Origin: Diphasiastrum complanatum
Lineage: Eukaryota; Streptophyta; Lycopodiopsida; Lycopodiales; Lycopodiaceae
Assembly: GCA_029204225.1 (NCBI GenBank)
Contig: CM055101.1
Coordinates: forward strand, 28,695,475-28,759,474
Length of the DNA: 64,000 nucleotides
Direction of reading: 5' to 3'
Shown here: positions 46,061 to 59,012 of the stretch, piece after piece
How the letters are laid out: every line of letters begins with the position of its first letter
How positions within the stretch are numbered: position 1 is the first letter of the stretch
The notes under the pieces: generated by a model
Told to the model about the DNA's origin: nothing
The model's input: only the letters and a program-made list of their open reading frames with translations
Databases searched by the model: none
Program-made: the position numbers and the translations under genes

Positions 46061-46914
46061 AAGTTTTAGCAATTGATGGTAATTTGACCAATTTGACCTG
46101 ATTTGAATCACCAGACTAGGAATTGAGTTTGCGAATCAGACTTAGGGTTTGTTATTTTGCAATTTCTTTTGTGTTTCTAGTATCCAACCAGCAGTTTCAC
46201 AATGCGGACCATTTTCAAGCGTCTAGCAAACCCATTTGGGCCAACTTCTACTATCCAATAGATCAATTTGGGCCAATTTCGACAACAAGCTGGTTTAGGC
46301 CTATGTCCGATTTCGATTCAAAATCAAATTGTCGATTCAATGAATCGACATTCCGTGAAACTATATTGTTAGTGTTAGGTAGCCAGCGTTGAGCTATTTA
46401 TACAAGGGCTTGGCATTAACTTCAATGTCGATTGATCATGATAGATTGAGCACTCATATGCTCCTATAGTCCCTAGTGAGGCATATTTGTTAGCGGGATT
46501 GGATATGTATGGTGGTATGAGATGCTATGGCTACACTCTTAGGCCACATATTACTGTTTCCACTTGGTTTATTATCGATCTTTTCAAAATCGGATGAATC
46601 GACATGAATTGTGGTTCACAGACCCAGGTCCTTCTCAAAAGAATTGAAAAGAGTTAACCTGAAGTTTTTTTGCAAATTTGTATAGACATATGATAACAAA
46701 TATCCAATGTATTATTTATAATATCTACAATGTTTTGTTTTGTTATTGAATACATACATTACAAAGGTCATTGTTTTTTGTTATCGATTTCCGACCTCAC
46801 TAACATACAACGGGATTGACTCTTCCTTTTACTTGCCCATAGCACTCTTAGCAGTCGCAGATCTGCTGGACTGGTGATAAAAACGGGTAACAATCATGTG
46901 TTTTCTTTCTAAAT
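46061..46914. repeat. GAATCGAC-palindrome region
   Basis: TGTCGATTCA and TGAATCGACA flank one base at 46330-46350, and GAATCGACAT recurs at about 46597. Otherwise unrecognised. Resembles in style the other palindrome clusters of the window. Confidence 0.4.
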
Positions 46915-46917
46915 TGT

Positions 46918-46991
<74 letters not shown>
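46915..46991 (+). repeat. Compound (TG)n(GA)n microsatellite
   Basis: TG 46915-46942 followed by GA to 46991. A short (GA)n and (GAC)n pair follows at about 47131-47158. Confidence 0.97.
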
Positions 46992-46994
<3 letters not shown>

Positions 46995-47563
46995 GAGTAA
47001 AGAAATGTGAGAGAGAATGAATGAATGTGGAATCGAATTGAAATTTGAGTATGAAATATGAGAGAAAAGAAATGTTAAAATGAGGTGTGGAATGAGAGTT
47101 TTGGAGTGAGAGTGAGACCTTTAAAATTCTGAGAGAGAGAGAGATGACGACGACGACGATAACGGTGATGGGTCTTACATGCAACAGGTTTCACAGAGCA
47201 AAAGTTTGCGGCGAACAGTCAAATATTAGAACTTTGCATGTATTTACTTGACTGTATGTTGCACAAAGCTAGCATACCATTTCTTCTATGCTAGCTATCT
47301 TGATGTTGGAATAGGATTGTCAGATGGCTCGCAATCATTAATATCATGATTGTATATCAGACCAAGGCTTATGGGAAGAATATCTTAAAGTTAACTTCAG
47401 CTCCAGACTTCAGTTGATTGTGACAGCAGATTGTCACAGATGAGAGCAATTATGATTTCAGCTGGTGTATTTCCTTCAAGTAAAGTCGGGTCCTCGAAGC
47501 ACCTAAAACAGCTTTCATCTTTTAGCAGTGGGAGACGTATTTAGCTGGCTGGCCGCTCTTGAT
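46992..47563. other. Upstream flank of the SPL coding start
   Basis: Non-coding. Ends in a pyrimidine tract and two overlapping acceptors (TTTTAG at 47525, TTTAGCAG at 47528), so the coding exon probably has an upstream exon. Confidence 0.45.
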
Positions 47564-50500
47564 ATGTTGCATCCCATGGAGGGTGAAAGTGGCCCACAGG
47601 TCTTGCCTTTGAACAACTTAAGTAACAATGGTCCCCCGTTCTTCCAGCATCAGTTTTTCCCGCGAAGTTGTGAGCATGTACAAGGTGGAAAGCAGGTGGT
47701 GTCTAATCGCCTAAGCCTTTCTCTTGATTCCTCAGATGGGCACTGGCCACCTCCCGTTTTTGAAAAGCAAGCTGAATCTCTAGAGCTTAGGGACTCTGAA
47801 TCTCACAGAGCTGGGTGGGATATGAGTGAATGGTACTGGGATAGTCTCTTCTTTCGTGCTCGTCCGGCTGACAGAGTGTCAAGTGAGTCGATGACAGCAG
47901 ACAACAATGCCGAAACATCTGCTTCGAAGCTTGATTCTGGAGATGGCACATCAGATTTGGGATTAGGAAGTTGTAGTACTCGTGAGGAACTGCAGACAGA
48001 CGTGTTGGAAAGGGCAAATATTTTAGGAAAAGCAGTTTGTGATAGAACAAAGTTTGGTAGTATGGAAGACGAAAGTTCTGATGATGTTGGGAATTTAACT
48101 TTGAAACTTGGTGGACGCTCATATTCGTCCTTGGATGACACTGCAAGTGGTTCTCAAAATGGAAAGCGATGCCGAGTATCCTCTCCTGGACATCAACGTC
48201 CTACTTGCCAGGTGGATGGTTGCCAGGAAGATTTGAGCAACGCGAAAGATTATCACAGGCGTCACAAAGTATGTGACATGCATTCAAAAGCTGCAAAGGC
48301 CCCGGTTGCTCGTTCGATGCAACGATTTTGTCAACAGTGTAGCAGGTATACAAATCATTAGATTTATCTACGTTTCTGGTTTCTTTCTGTTACTTATGCT
48401 GTTATGTTATGCCATTATTTATACCCTTTTGGAGATCTGTTCAATGAAGTTCTCAGCTTGTGGATCAGTCCATTGTACGCCTGGTCAAATACTGGCATTA
48501 GAAGAACTACTTATTTCACCGTCATGCAATTTGACCAATTCACTACAGGTACACGACCAAGTCTGTAGATTTGATTGTATGGGGCTGGTTAGCTAGATTC
48601 ATTTAGTTCGTTTTTTCTTTTGGGTGTTTATGTAGTATTTGACAGACTATGGAAATTGATGTTTTTTTGCTTTAAAGCTAACAATGTTTGCATTTTGGCT
48701 CATGTTCCAAAGACATCCTTTCTGATTCTGAAGACCTTGTATGTGAAGGGGTTCAAATTTCCTTTCATAAGCAAATATCCTAGCTTATGTCATTTTTTTT
48801 CAGGTTCTTTTATTTACTGTGATTTTGAATTTTCTAAACATCCATCATGTGTAGCACGTGATAGTGTCCTCACCAGTGATTATGGGTTCAACTGAGAGAT
48901 TTAAAGTCTTCAATAGCTGAATTACCTGGATGTTATAGGTTTTTTTATGTTTTATTTATGTTTATCTTGCCATGTTGTAACATGGCCATTCTTATGAGGA
49001 ACATGATTCTAATTGTTTGCAGGATCTCATGATATGCAAATACAAAATGAGCACATTTATCCTATGATATCCCTTTTTCTACCTCCTCCAGGTCTTACTG
49101 ATATCATCTTGGTGTTTTTAAGTCATTATTGATGAGCATAAACTATATTGCAGATTCCATCCATTACAAGAGTTTGATGAGGGGAAACGAAGCTGCCGAC
49201 GACGATTAGCTGGTCACAACAGGCGAAGAAGGAAAACACAGCCCGATTCAGCTGCAGCCCGGGCCTTTTTGCTTGCTCAAGACTGCACTAGCAGAACTGC
49301 AGGACTTTTAAACCTTCTCAACTTTATTTCCCTACTACAAGGTAATAAAATGCTCTGTACAAAATTCAAATTCAACGTAATTGTGTCTAGAGTTTAACAT
49401 CTAGGAAGAGTTGATTTTAATAATAATATTCTTCTCATCAGAGTTGGTCTCTTTTTCATACTTCAGAAAAACCCTGCGAAAGGGCAAATGGATCTTTAAA
49501 TGATAGAGATCTCATTGTGGAGCACCTAAGGAAGCTAGCTGCGTCCTCTGCCTTGAGTCATAACACATCTGGGGCAGCAAACTTGAACAATGTAGTTCCG
49601 GAACATGGAACACATATGAGAGGTCAAAGCAATGATTTGAAGTTTAATGATGGGCACTTTGATGGTCGCTCGACTGTTGGGGTTCATCAACAGGCATTGC
49701 CCAGTCCTGAACAGCTTCTTTTAGCATTGTCAAGTCCAGATGCAGAAACCCTTGCAGCTCTACTGCAGACTTGTTTGAAGGGCCAGACTTCCCTGGTTTC
49801 TAAAACAATGCAAGAATCAATCTTACAACATTTGCTGCAGACTCACCTTTCGAATCAATTTTCTGTTCTGGCACCAGCTGCTGAAAATTTTAATAAACAG
49901 AACCTTCCGACCCCAATCCCTAAAAGAACATTAGATTCTATAGACCTGTCTCAGCCATCAATGAAGGGTAGTAGCTCATTACAGCACAGGGTTTCGGGCA
50001 TGGCTGCTTATCTTTCACCATTGGAAAAGTCTCGACAAGAAGGTGAATCTGCTTCCCAAAATGCTTATGCAAAACAGCCACATCTTGATTTCAGCCGAAC
50101 AGCAAGTACAAATTTAAATTCAATGAGAAGTGGTTCTACACTTGGAGCAAATATAGAACTTAGGAGGACAGCAACCGTATCCTGCACAAGAGCAGAAGAA
50201 AGACGAGAAGCACAAGCTTCTCCATTTCAGAACTCTTATCCAGTAGGGAATTCCCAGCAAAGACACAACACCAACTCATTATGGTCAAAAACACATTCAC
50301 AGTGTGAATCTCACCACGATAATTCTTATGCAAATATTCAGGTACTTTTTTCTGTCTCAGGCACATAATATTTTCCTTCTTTGGTTCTTTAGCATATCGG
50401 CAGTTTATATCATGTCATGTCTGCATAGAGGAATGAGTTATAACAGAATAAAATCCTTGGGTTTCTATCATTGCAGGACCGAACGGGAAGAATATCTTTT

Positions 50501-53500
50501 AAGCTATTTGACAGAAATCCGGGGGACTTTCCACAGCTTTTGCGTACACAGGTATTAAGAAAGTCAAGGTCACTGGTTAATGGAATTTAAAATTTTATTC
50601 AGTTTCAAGGTTTTCTAAGCACCTGGCCCCTGCTTGTTTCATCTACATATGATTGGATCATGTGTAAGATTCTTCATAAGCACTAATCCACCTGAAGAAG
50701 GATTGAAGTTTTTTAAGTTTTGGAGTTGCCATTGCTGCTGACACTTGGTGGTCTCCTTGTAAAGGTTTAGGTGGAACTTTTTTCATTTCACATGGATGCA
50801 CTAGGTATATTCTCTTCACAACCATTCAAACCTCGTACTATTCTTGCAACTGCAGATCCTCGAGTGGTTGTCTCATGTACCTTCAGAGATGGAGAGCTAC
50901 ATAAGACCTGGTTGTGTGATACTTACTCTATATTTGTCCATGCCAGAACAGAGATGGAAAGAAGTACGCCCTCTTGGCTTCTACACCCTTTCTGTTTGCT
51001 TAACTGTGTGACATTCACCTTCACAACTTTGTCAAGCTATACATGTGACCATGTTACAGAAACTAAATTTGAATGTTTCATTTTTTTTTAAAGGCACACT
51101 GTTTTGTAATTGATCACATATTGAACCTTATTTCATTATACTATGATCAATAAACCAGGGGACTACCTAGATGGTGCAATGCTCTCCTGCTTTCATCATC
51201 GTATGTATTGTTTTTTGGTCTTGTTGTGTTGCAGCTCAGCATGGATTTTCGTGACAGCCTGAAACGGCTTCTGAAGGATTCTATCTCTGATTTCTGGTGT
51301 AAAGGTCGAATACTGGTGCAAATGCTTCACCAAAATGCATATATTGTTGATGGTGAGTCTGGTTTTTCATGATGACAGACTTTAGAGAGATGTTCAAGCT
51401 ATTTTCAATCTATACTGTGTGACTAGCAGCACGTTATAAAGTAGATGCAGGTAGGCAACTGTTCAGGACCATTTCTTTGTCTTGTATGAGATACCGCAGG
51501 TGAGATACAGGACGTGCAGTTCTTCCCACCATCGAAAGTTGAAATTATAGGTTTGCGACCTGTAGCTGTTATAGCTGGACAGCCAACCAATCTTGTCTTG
51601 AGAGGACGAAACCTTTATGAAACCAGTTTGAGGTAGGCTGGCAGGCAGAGAGTCAGGCACCTGAAATTAAATGTTGCTTGGGAGTGTCGTCTTTGTGAAA
51701 ACAGCTGTTTATTGAAGAATGTGTCTTTCATCTTTCCTGGACTTTCTTCTTGACGCCTTTGTGCTCACTTTGCAGAATTCTTTGTGCATATCAAGGCAGA
51801 TATGGTCACCGAGATTCTTCATGGCTGATGCATGATTATCAGGAAAAGCACACGAATTGCGGCAAAGATTCAGTGGAAGGTGAGGGACATTTTGAAGAAA
51901 GGAAATTTACCTTCGTTGGAGGACCTTGCAATGCTGTTGGAAGGTGTTTTATCGAGGTAACATTTTTATTATATTCAGATTTGCTATGTACATGGAATGT
52001 TCACTACTGCAGGAGATAGAAACTTGACTAAGTCTTCAATTTTGTTAGGTGTGTATTATAGGCCTAACTTAGTACGATGCAAACATTATTGCAGAGTGCT
52101 TTGCCTGGCCTTTTATTGACAGTATGATGGCAATGTCTGATTTTAGCTAACATATTTTCTAGAAGCTGTACAAAGCTTTTAAATTTATTGTGTATAATTC
52201 ACACTTCATAGCACATGGCTTGGTACAGTCTGGACAAGTCACAAAACGGGAAAGAGATTGTTTTTGCTCCTAGGAGAACACAAGAAAAAGAAACTTCCAC
52301 TCTTTTAAGATAAGAATAAAATTTACTACATACCTTCAAACAAGGGAGAGGAGCTCACATTTCAAGGCACCTTGCCTCGTAGATTGTGCATTTGGTTATA
52401 AGTCCCAAGCACAAACAAGTTCTGAACATGATTATGGGAATTACTGATCACAAGTGCCATATAGATGAGTATGGAATTTTAAGGATCACAAGTGCCACAT
52501 GTTGCTCTACTGTATGTAGCACATGGACACGAGTATGGAATTTAATGATCACAAGTGCAACCAACATCTTTCCGTACTCTAGCTCCTACATGAATATGGG
52601 ATTTAATGATCACAAGTGCCACATGTTTTCCTGCTCTAGTACCTCATATCAATGATGAGCCTTTGATTATTGAATAATCATCTTAAGGGTTAACTGGATT
52701 CCCTCTGAGTTTGAGTTGCAAGTATTAGTTTGTATTCTCTTATACTTTTGGGTTAAAATTGACCTCTATTTATCCCCCCCCTTCATTTTTGCTTTGTTCT
52801 CTCTTAGACCATAAAATATCCAAATATCAATGACTTGTATGTGCTAAACTCTTAGTAGACACATTAGCACAATTTTCTTGTGTAGTACAATCATTGTTGC
52901 ATCCGGAACGCGTTCCAGGGAATCAGCGTTCCGGAACGCTGGCATTCCGGACTCCGGAACGTTGTTTGGAACGCTATTTATTTTAAAATATATGTTGTAT
53001 AATATACATATATGATAATATATAGTATATAAACAATATAGTTATTATATATATTATTTTTGCTATAAAAACGAAAAAATTTTAGGTTATAAAAAGATTT
53101 GTAACTAAAGTAAAAACCATTTAGAACATTAAAAACAAAAGAAATGCCAGATTTCTATACTTTGCCGGCTTTCCTATAAACAGGCTTTCTGACAATTTCA
53201 CTGGCTGTGAGTTGCTATGGTTTAGTACAGTTTGTTATGACTTTAGATGGGTCAGTATGGCTCTCAAACAGTGCATCGACAACAGATATGATGCATAGGG
53301 CATTCTAGGTCTAGATATCCATAGCTCTGACATTTTGCAAAAGGCCTCCACAGGTTGCAAGGGAGATGTTGATTTGGAAGATGGGGTCTTTTGATCTTAC
53401 TTCTAGCGCATACTTAAAGGTCCCCTCCTTGTGTCGAAGCTTTGGAATTGTTAGTGGAAGGGAATGCTTTGATTTTTTTCAGAGCCATTTGGAATCATAC

Positions 53501-54270
53501 AACTAGCGTTGGAGTAACCAAATTGGAGGAGAGAAAAGAAAGATCTCAAAGTGGTTCAATATGCATGAATATAAGCCAAAAATTTCCACAGCTGCTCCAG
53601 ACCAAGGATCTGCTATGCGATTAGTTATCAATGGATTCTCAGATATAGCATCACATAAATCATAGACAGACTATAATCTGATGAACAATGACAATCTCCT
53701 TAAAGATTACTAAAAGAACATCAAACATAATCATAGAAAAGCCCTACAAGCAATATAATTGAGTTTTCCTACGAAGAGTTCAAGCATCTAAAAAATCGAA
53801 AGCTATATAATGAGTGCCTTTAATCTCTACACGTAGTTTTTTGGGGAGAACCCTAATGAATTAAGATGAAAAATAAAAGAGGCACGACTTTTGGAGGGCA
53901 GCGATGTGCCAAGTGTTAGGAGTCCTTCAAATGCATAAATAGTGGGCTTTGAAGCAACGTGTCCTTAAGTATGTATATCCTGAACACTCATAAAAACGTT
54001 GCCCTCAATGTGGGTTGTAAAATAGCATGAATATCAAAAGAAAAAATTTCTATTGAATGCCTACTTTAACGTGGTCTCCTTCGAGGCACGTAGTATGTCT
54101 GCATTTTGTGAAATGGAAGGGTGAGAGAGAAGAAGAGAGTGAGAGAAAGAGAAATGCTATGCGGCAAAATGAGTGATGGCACTCCCTGGCGACGGCGCCA
54201 CTTTTGGGTCGTTGTTCGTAGTATGGGATCGTCGCTGGGAGCAGCAACCTCGCCTTCACCTGCATAGCAC

Positions 54271-54344
<74 letters not shown>

Positions 54345-56737
54345 TCATTTGCTTACAGAATTCTTTCTTCATCATTTCATGTGTGTGTGATGCACAAGGC
54401 TTTGTGGACGATTAGCCCTTCTTAAACTTGTTGGAATTCAATTTGTAGGAGACTATCCAATTTTTTTTCCACCTTGTTTAGCATGTGGAGCAACAGATCT
54501 TGAAGTACTATTCAAACACATTGCATGCCCAACAATATCTTAGGAGAATTTTTTTCCCCCATGGATGCCCCCCCCAACGTGGAAGGGGTGTTGCGTGGAG
54601 GCAACATTGGAGAAGAGCCTCCCATTTCGAAGTTCCACATTTAAGAAACTCTTCCTAACTCCTTGTCACTTGATTAGCATGTGGAGCAATGAACCTTAAA
54701 GTAGTGTTTAAACACATTGCCTGAAACCCAACAACCTCTTTGGAGGAATTTTTTTCCTCATGTGGGTTGTACGTTTTGACGTGTCCTTGAGTCAACCTTG
54801 GAATGAAGATTGAATAGTACATGCTGCTGGGAGGTAATGGGTACGAACAATGTTGTAACTTGTGTTTGTCTTTTCTGAATAACATCCTATTTGCTCTCTC
54901 TCTCTCTCTCATGCAAATATTGTATTTGTTTATCAAAGTGTTGCAGAGCACAGCACCTCCCCGTGCATGTTCCTGCACGCACGCAAATGTTGTGATTAAT
55001 TATTAAAGTGCAATGAGGATTTACCATCAAAATGTCGCGGAGCACTTATTTTGCTTGTACTCAACAAATTTGTTATGTGTTTTCAGTCCTGAAAAAGAAG
55101 TCACCTCTCTGCCCTTAAAACTTCGAGCACGTGATCCTTTGTTTCTACCATTTCTCAGTGCAAATGATTGCTTATGGCATTCACTTTCAATCGTATTGAA
55201 CTTATTATTGATTTCAAATGCAAGTTTTGTAAGACTGTACCCTTGGACTGCCTTCTTTATGTGAACCAGATTGAGACTCAGGGACACGTTGGGAGTTTTG
55301 TACCGGTAATCGTAGCTGACAAGGCAGTTTGTAATGAACTTAATATGCTTGAAATTGAAATGGAAAGCCCCTGCTGCTTAGCTGAGCAGAATGGAGATCA
55401 CCTCAAAGAAGATAACTTTGTGAGACATGTGCGAGAGACAGATGCTAGTAATTTTTTACATGATCTGGGCTGGATATTCCAGAAAAGCTTTTGGCAGATG
55501 AATGGAGTGCTTCCGGAAGAAGCATTACCTTTTCAATCCCCAGGCGGTGTAATGAAACGGCTTCTGACTTTTGCTGTTGAGCGTGACTGGTGCGCTGTGG
55601 TAAACAAATTGCTGGACATACTATTTAACATAAAAGAGGGCCCTGTCTATGTACAAATTAGGGATGCTTTACAGATCATTAAAGAAGTCAACCCTCTTCA
55701 CAAAGCTGTGAAAAGGAAGTACCTTCCTATGGTGAAGTTCCTGTTGGCTTATGTGCCTCGTGTAATGAGTCAGACTCTTGAAAATTCCAGTTCCATTGGC
55801 ATTTCTAGGGCTCGGGAAAGTGAATTGCTTATGCAATTCATAAGAAATAATCACTTTGTTTTCACTCCAGACATGGCTGGTCCTGCTAAGCTCACTCCTT
55901 TACACATTGCTGCTAGCATGCAGGACGCTGAAGATATGGTGGATGTTCTAACAAGTGATCCTTGCAAGGTAAATTGACACAAATTTGAGTTTAATCAAGT
56001 CCATCATGAGTTCTCTGTACTTTTCCATGTGGATGGCAAATTAAGCTGCTACTAATTTTAGTGCACTGTTCTTGTGGATTTTTGAACAGGGTTCTGTTGC
56101 TTTTAGTGATCTTTGCATGAATTTCTTTCCTTCAACCTAAAATTACTTCATTTGCGTTCAGATTGGTTTGAGTGCTTGGATAAATGCCAAAGATGCAGCA
56201 GGCCACACTCCATTTGACTGTGCTCTGGCTCGGGGAAGTTTCAGATATATTCAGATGGTTTCAGGGAAACTTGCAAAAGTAGAAAACCCTCTACAAGTCA
56301 CCATTGATATCCCTGAGAGTCCTGCTCTTGCACTGCTGCACCAGAACACACAACCTGTTGCATTGATGCAACAGGACCCACAATCAGAACACACCAGCAA
56401 TTCAGCCAACCAAAACATTACAACAACAGCAGGAGCTTCTGCCGATTTAGTGGCTGATAAAGGTACTCTGGAACTCACGCTTTGGCAGAGACCTTACTTG
56501 GAGGGACCTGATGTACATAGATCACATTTGAACGTGAAGAATTGTCACCAACAGTCAAAAAGGTTCTCCAGGTACGTTGGTGGTATGAAAGGGCCAATGT
56601 ACAGGCCCTTTATGCTATCAATGATTGCCATTGCAGCTGTTTGTGTTTGTGTCTGCCTTTTTTGGAAGAGCCTACCGCAAATTCAAAATGTTCTTTCTCC
56701 CTTTGTATGGGAATCCTTAGATTTTGGACCACGATAA
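47564..56737 (+). CDS. SBP-box transcription factor with ankyrin region (SPL1/12/14-like)
   Basis: SQUAMOSA-promoter-binding-like protein. Exons: 47564-48345, 49154-49341, 49467-50341, 50477-50551, 50856-50963, 51235-51352, 51500-51632, 51776-51956, 55270-55968 and 56162-56737; all phases agree, about 1244 residues. The SBP domain (about residues 225-300) starts [20 protein letters not shown] and contains RFCQQCSR, then [18 protein letters not shown] with an Arg-rich nuclear signal; the intron after QQCSR is at the family's conserved position. Later come [33 protein letters not shown], an ankyrin-like part ([35 protein letters not shown]) and a C-terminal membrane segment ([17 protein letters not shown]). 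The SBP domain binds GTAC-core DNA. The first in-frame ATG is 47564, but the frame is open upstream to 47507, so the true start may lie in an earlier exon. Assignment to the large, membrane-segment SPL group is secure. Orthology to a single gene is not claimed. Confidence 0.96.
52433..52625 (+). repeat. Short tandem repeat, GATCACAAGTGC core
   Basis: The core occurs at 52446, 52484, 52547 and 52608 (spacings 38, 63, 61), each preceded by TATGGRATTTAA-like sequence. Confidence 0.75.
52905..53640. repeat. Palindrome-bearing repeat, possible DNA transposon remnant
   Basis: GGAACGCGTTCC (52905-52916) and AGCGTTCCGGAACGCT (52925-52940) are perfect palindromes followed by more CCGGAAC words and then AT-rich DNA. 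53200-53640 is unlike ordinary intron sequence, but no transposase motif is readable. Right end unknown. Confidence 0.4.
54274..54341 (+). repeat. (GA)n microsatellite, 68 bp
   Basis: GA array inside SPL intron 8. Confidence 0.97.
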
Positions 56738-57562
56738 AGTTATCTGCAAAAACATCTGAGAATAGGATAAGGTATAGACCTCAAAGTTTCTTAGACTTCA
56801 CCTCAAGCTCTTCTAAAGTTTTACATTGTCAGATTGCCTATATAAGCTTCAATTCTGATTGAAGCAAAGATCTGCTGCACAATTTCGTATACTTCCACAT
56901 TTCAGGCCCTAAAAATTAGGGCTTCATTCCTATATGTGAACCACTGAGGTCTTTGGTATGATGACCTTGTACAAGTATGAAAGTGTCCATATAGTTTCCC
57001 CTTCATAGGTGGAGTGTAGATTACTTTTTTGCAAATTTGTGCAGTTGGTCCCTTTCATGGCCAGTGGTCAGTTGTTGATTGTAAAATTAATGTATGTTAT
57101 CTCTATTTATTGCAATTGAGTACTTTCTGTCTTCAGGCATTTTGGTTGTGTTATCTTCTTGGTACCAAAGGGCTTGAGAAGATAGGGTCTTCCAATCTTT
57201 CAACTGCTTGCTGCAGGATTTGTGAGCTGCAATTGCCATTAGTAATGCAGAATGCTTGTATGGTGATACTCTGTTTTAGTTTCAACCGCCTTCTGGCATC
57301 TTGTCAAATATATCATGGTCAACTTGTTATTTCAGAAGATTAGAAAACCGTTGCCCCCTCAAGCCCTTAGAATTGTATGAACAAGTCATTTTTTCCATCC
57401 AAACAGATGGCCCTTACAGCTTAAGTTAATTTCAACTGAAGATGATCTAATGCATGGCTTCCAGTGATGGTAACTACTTTCATTCACATTTGAGATTACA
57501 AATCTGTTATTACTAAGAACCTGCATGGTGAATGTTTCAGAGTTCTGTCAAAACAGGGTCTT
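56738..57562 (+). other. SPL 3' UTR and downstream flank
   Basis: Follows the TAA ending at 56737. T-rich, no other gene seen. Exact poly(A) site unknown. Confidence 0.4.
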
Positions 57563-57584
57563 TTTAGGGTTTAGGGTTTAGGGG
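57563..57584 (+). repeat. Short interstitial TTTAGGG run
   Basis: Three consecutive TTTAGGG-type units, the plant telomere repeat, about 0.8 kb downstream of the SPL stop codon. Too short to be a telomere relic with certainty. Confidence 0.7.
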
Positions 57585-58316
57585 GATGCAACCTGCACAA
57601 TTTGGTTGTTAGTAATAGGAGCCAGGGGCCTTTGCATTATCTGGAGACAGGGTCGATTTTAACGTTTGCAAGGACAATGTATTTTGGCTAGAGGAGATTC
57701 TGACCTACAGTTCTTACCAAGAGTAAAGTGGTAGAAAATGATTGAGCATTGTCTGTTGGGTTCTTAACACAGGAATGTGTGGCATACATACTGCTGCCTG
57801 AGTTGCAAATCACAAAATTTGAAATTTAAAACACATTGCCAGTTACAACCATGTTGATGTTATTGGACACTCTGCAAGAGAAAAGGGGAAAAAAAACTCA
57901 TTACTCATTTCAAACATGCTACTTGGAAAATGTATAAATTGTGCCTGCAATAAATATGGTTTGAAGATTCATAAACTTAATTGATTAGGCCCAAGGCCAT
58001 AATGTTGATCCAAATATTTTGAACTCGCAACCATGTCGTTGATAAAAAAACTGGGAGTACAAGATGCAATGCAAAAATGAAACCTTGTACAATGTGAAAA
58101 TGAAAACATGGGAAGATGATGGCACATGTGAACATGGGAAAAGCTGGTGTTTGTTGGATTACCTAGTAGAACAATTCTTGACTGATCATTGTATTGTAGG
58201 GTTGACTCTCAAGTGGAGCATGATTTGCTTTTGGGAACAATTTCTGCAAATTATTGAACATAGAGATTGTTAATGTATGTATACATGATGTATCGATGTT
58301 TCAGTAACTACAAGTT
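57585..58316. other. AT-rich intergenic, nothing recognised
   Basis: No motif or repeat recognised. Confidence 0.5.
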
Positions 58317-58790
58317 GCCATTATGAAAAAAGAGCTTGTTAATAAATGTACATTTTCTACATGATGTTTGGGGAGCCCGAAGTTGCCATGAAGAAGAAAA
58401 GAACTTGTATTCAAAATGCTAAAAGAAGATATGCCACAATTGAAGAGGCCAAATTAAGATATGTTGCAGAATTTGGAATGCTATACGTATGTACATACAG
58501 CTTGTTAAAACCTGTACATTTAGTACATGATATTTCAGGAGCCTTAAGTTGCATGATGAAGAAAAGAATGTGGATTTAAAATGATAAATGAAGATATGCC
58601 ACTATTAAACAGGCCAAATCAAGATATGTTGCAAAATTTAAACTGCGACATTGACGTACTAGCCTGTAAATAAATGTACATTTTGTACAGGAGTCTTAAG
58701 TAGCCATGATGAAGAAAAGAATGTGTCTACCAAACGCAATGAAGATATGTTGAAGAGGCCAAATTAAGATACACAAAATGATGAATGTAT
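58317..58790 (+). repeat. Tandem repeat, about 160-bp period, 3 copies
   Basis: ATGAAGAAGAAAAGAA / ATGATGAAGAAAAGAATG occur at 58388, 58553 and 58706, each followed by AAGATATG and GGCCAAATTAAGATA words and preceded by TGTACATTTNGTACA. A partial copy starts at about 58317. Confidence 0.85.
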
Positions 58791-59012
58791 GATGAAGCTG
58801 GTGAGGCATCATGTGCGTGGAGGTGATGTTCATAAGTTGAGAACTTGAAATTTGAGTGATGTAAAGGGTCACAATAATCAGGGTCAATATTGAAAATATT
58901 TCAGCGTTAATCAAAAGGCAAAAGGATTATACAATAGGGAATATGTTGGTGGAGAGTGACAACACTAGCGATGGCGATGGCCGCCTTTGTTCTTCTTCTC
59001 TAGCAACTGACT

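Larger units (their letters stand above)
51957..55269 (+). other. SPL intron 8, about 3.3 kb, repeat-rich
   Basis: By far the largest coding intron of this gene. It contains a tandem repeat (52446-52619), a palindrome-bearing repeat (52905 onward) and a GA array (54274-54341). Two similar GC-poor stretches with CATGTGGAGCAA words occur at about 54482 and 54679. Confidence 0.7.
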
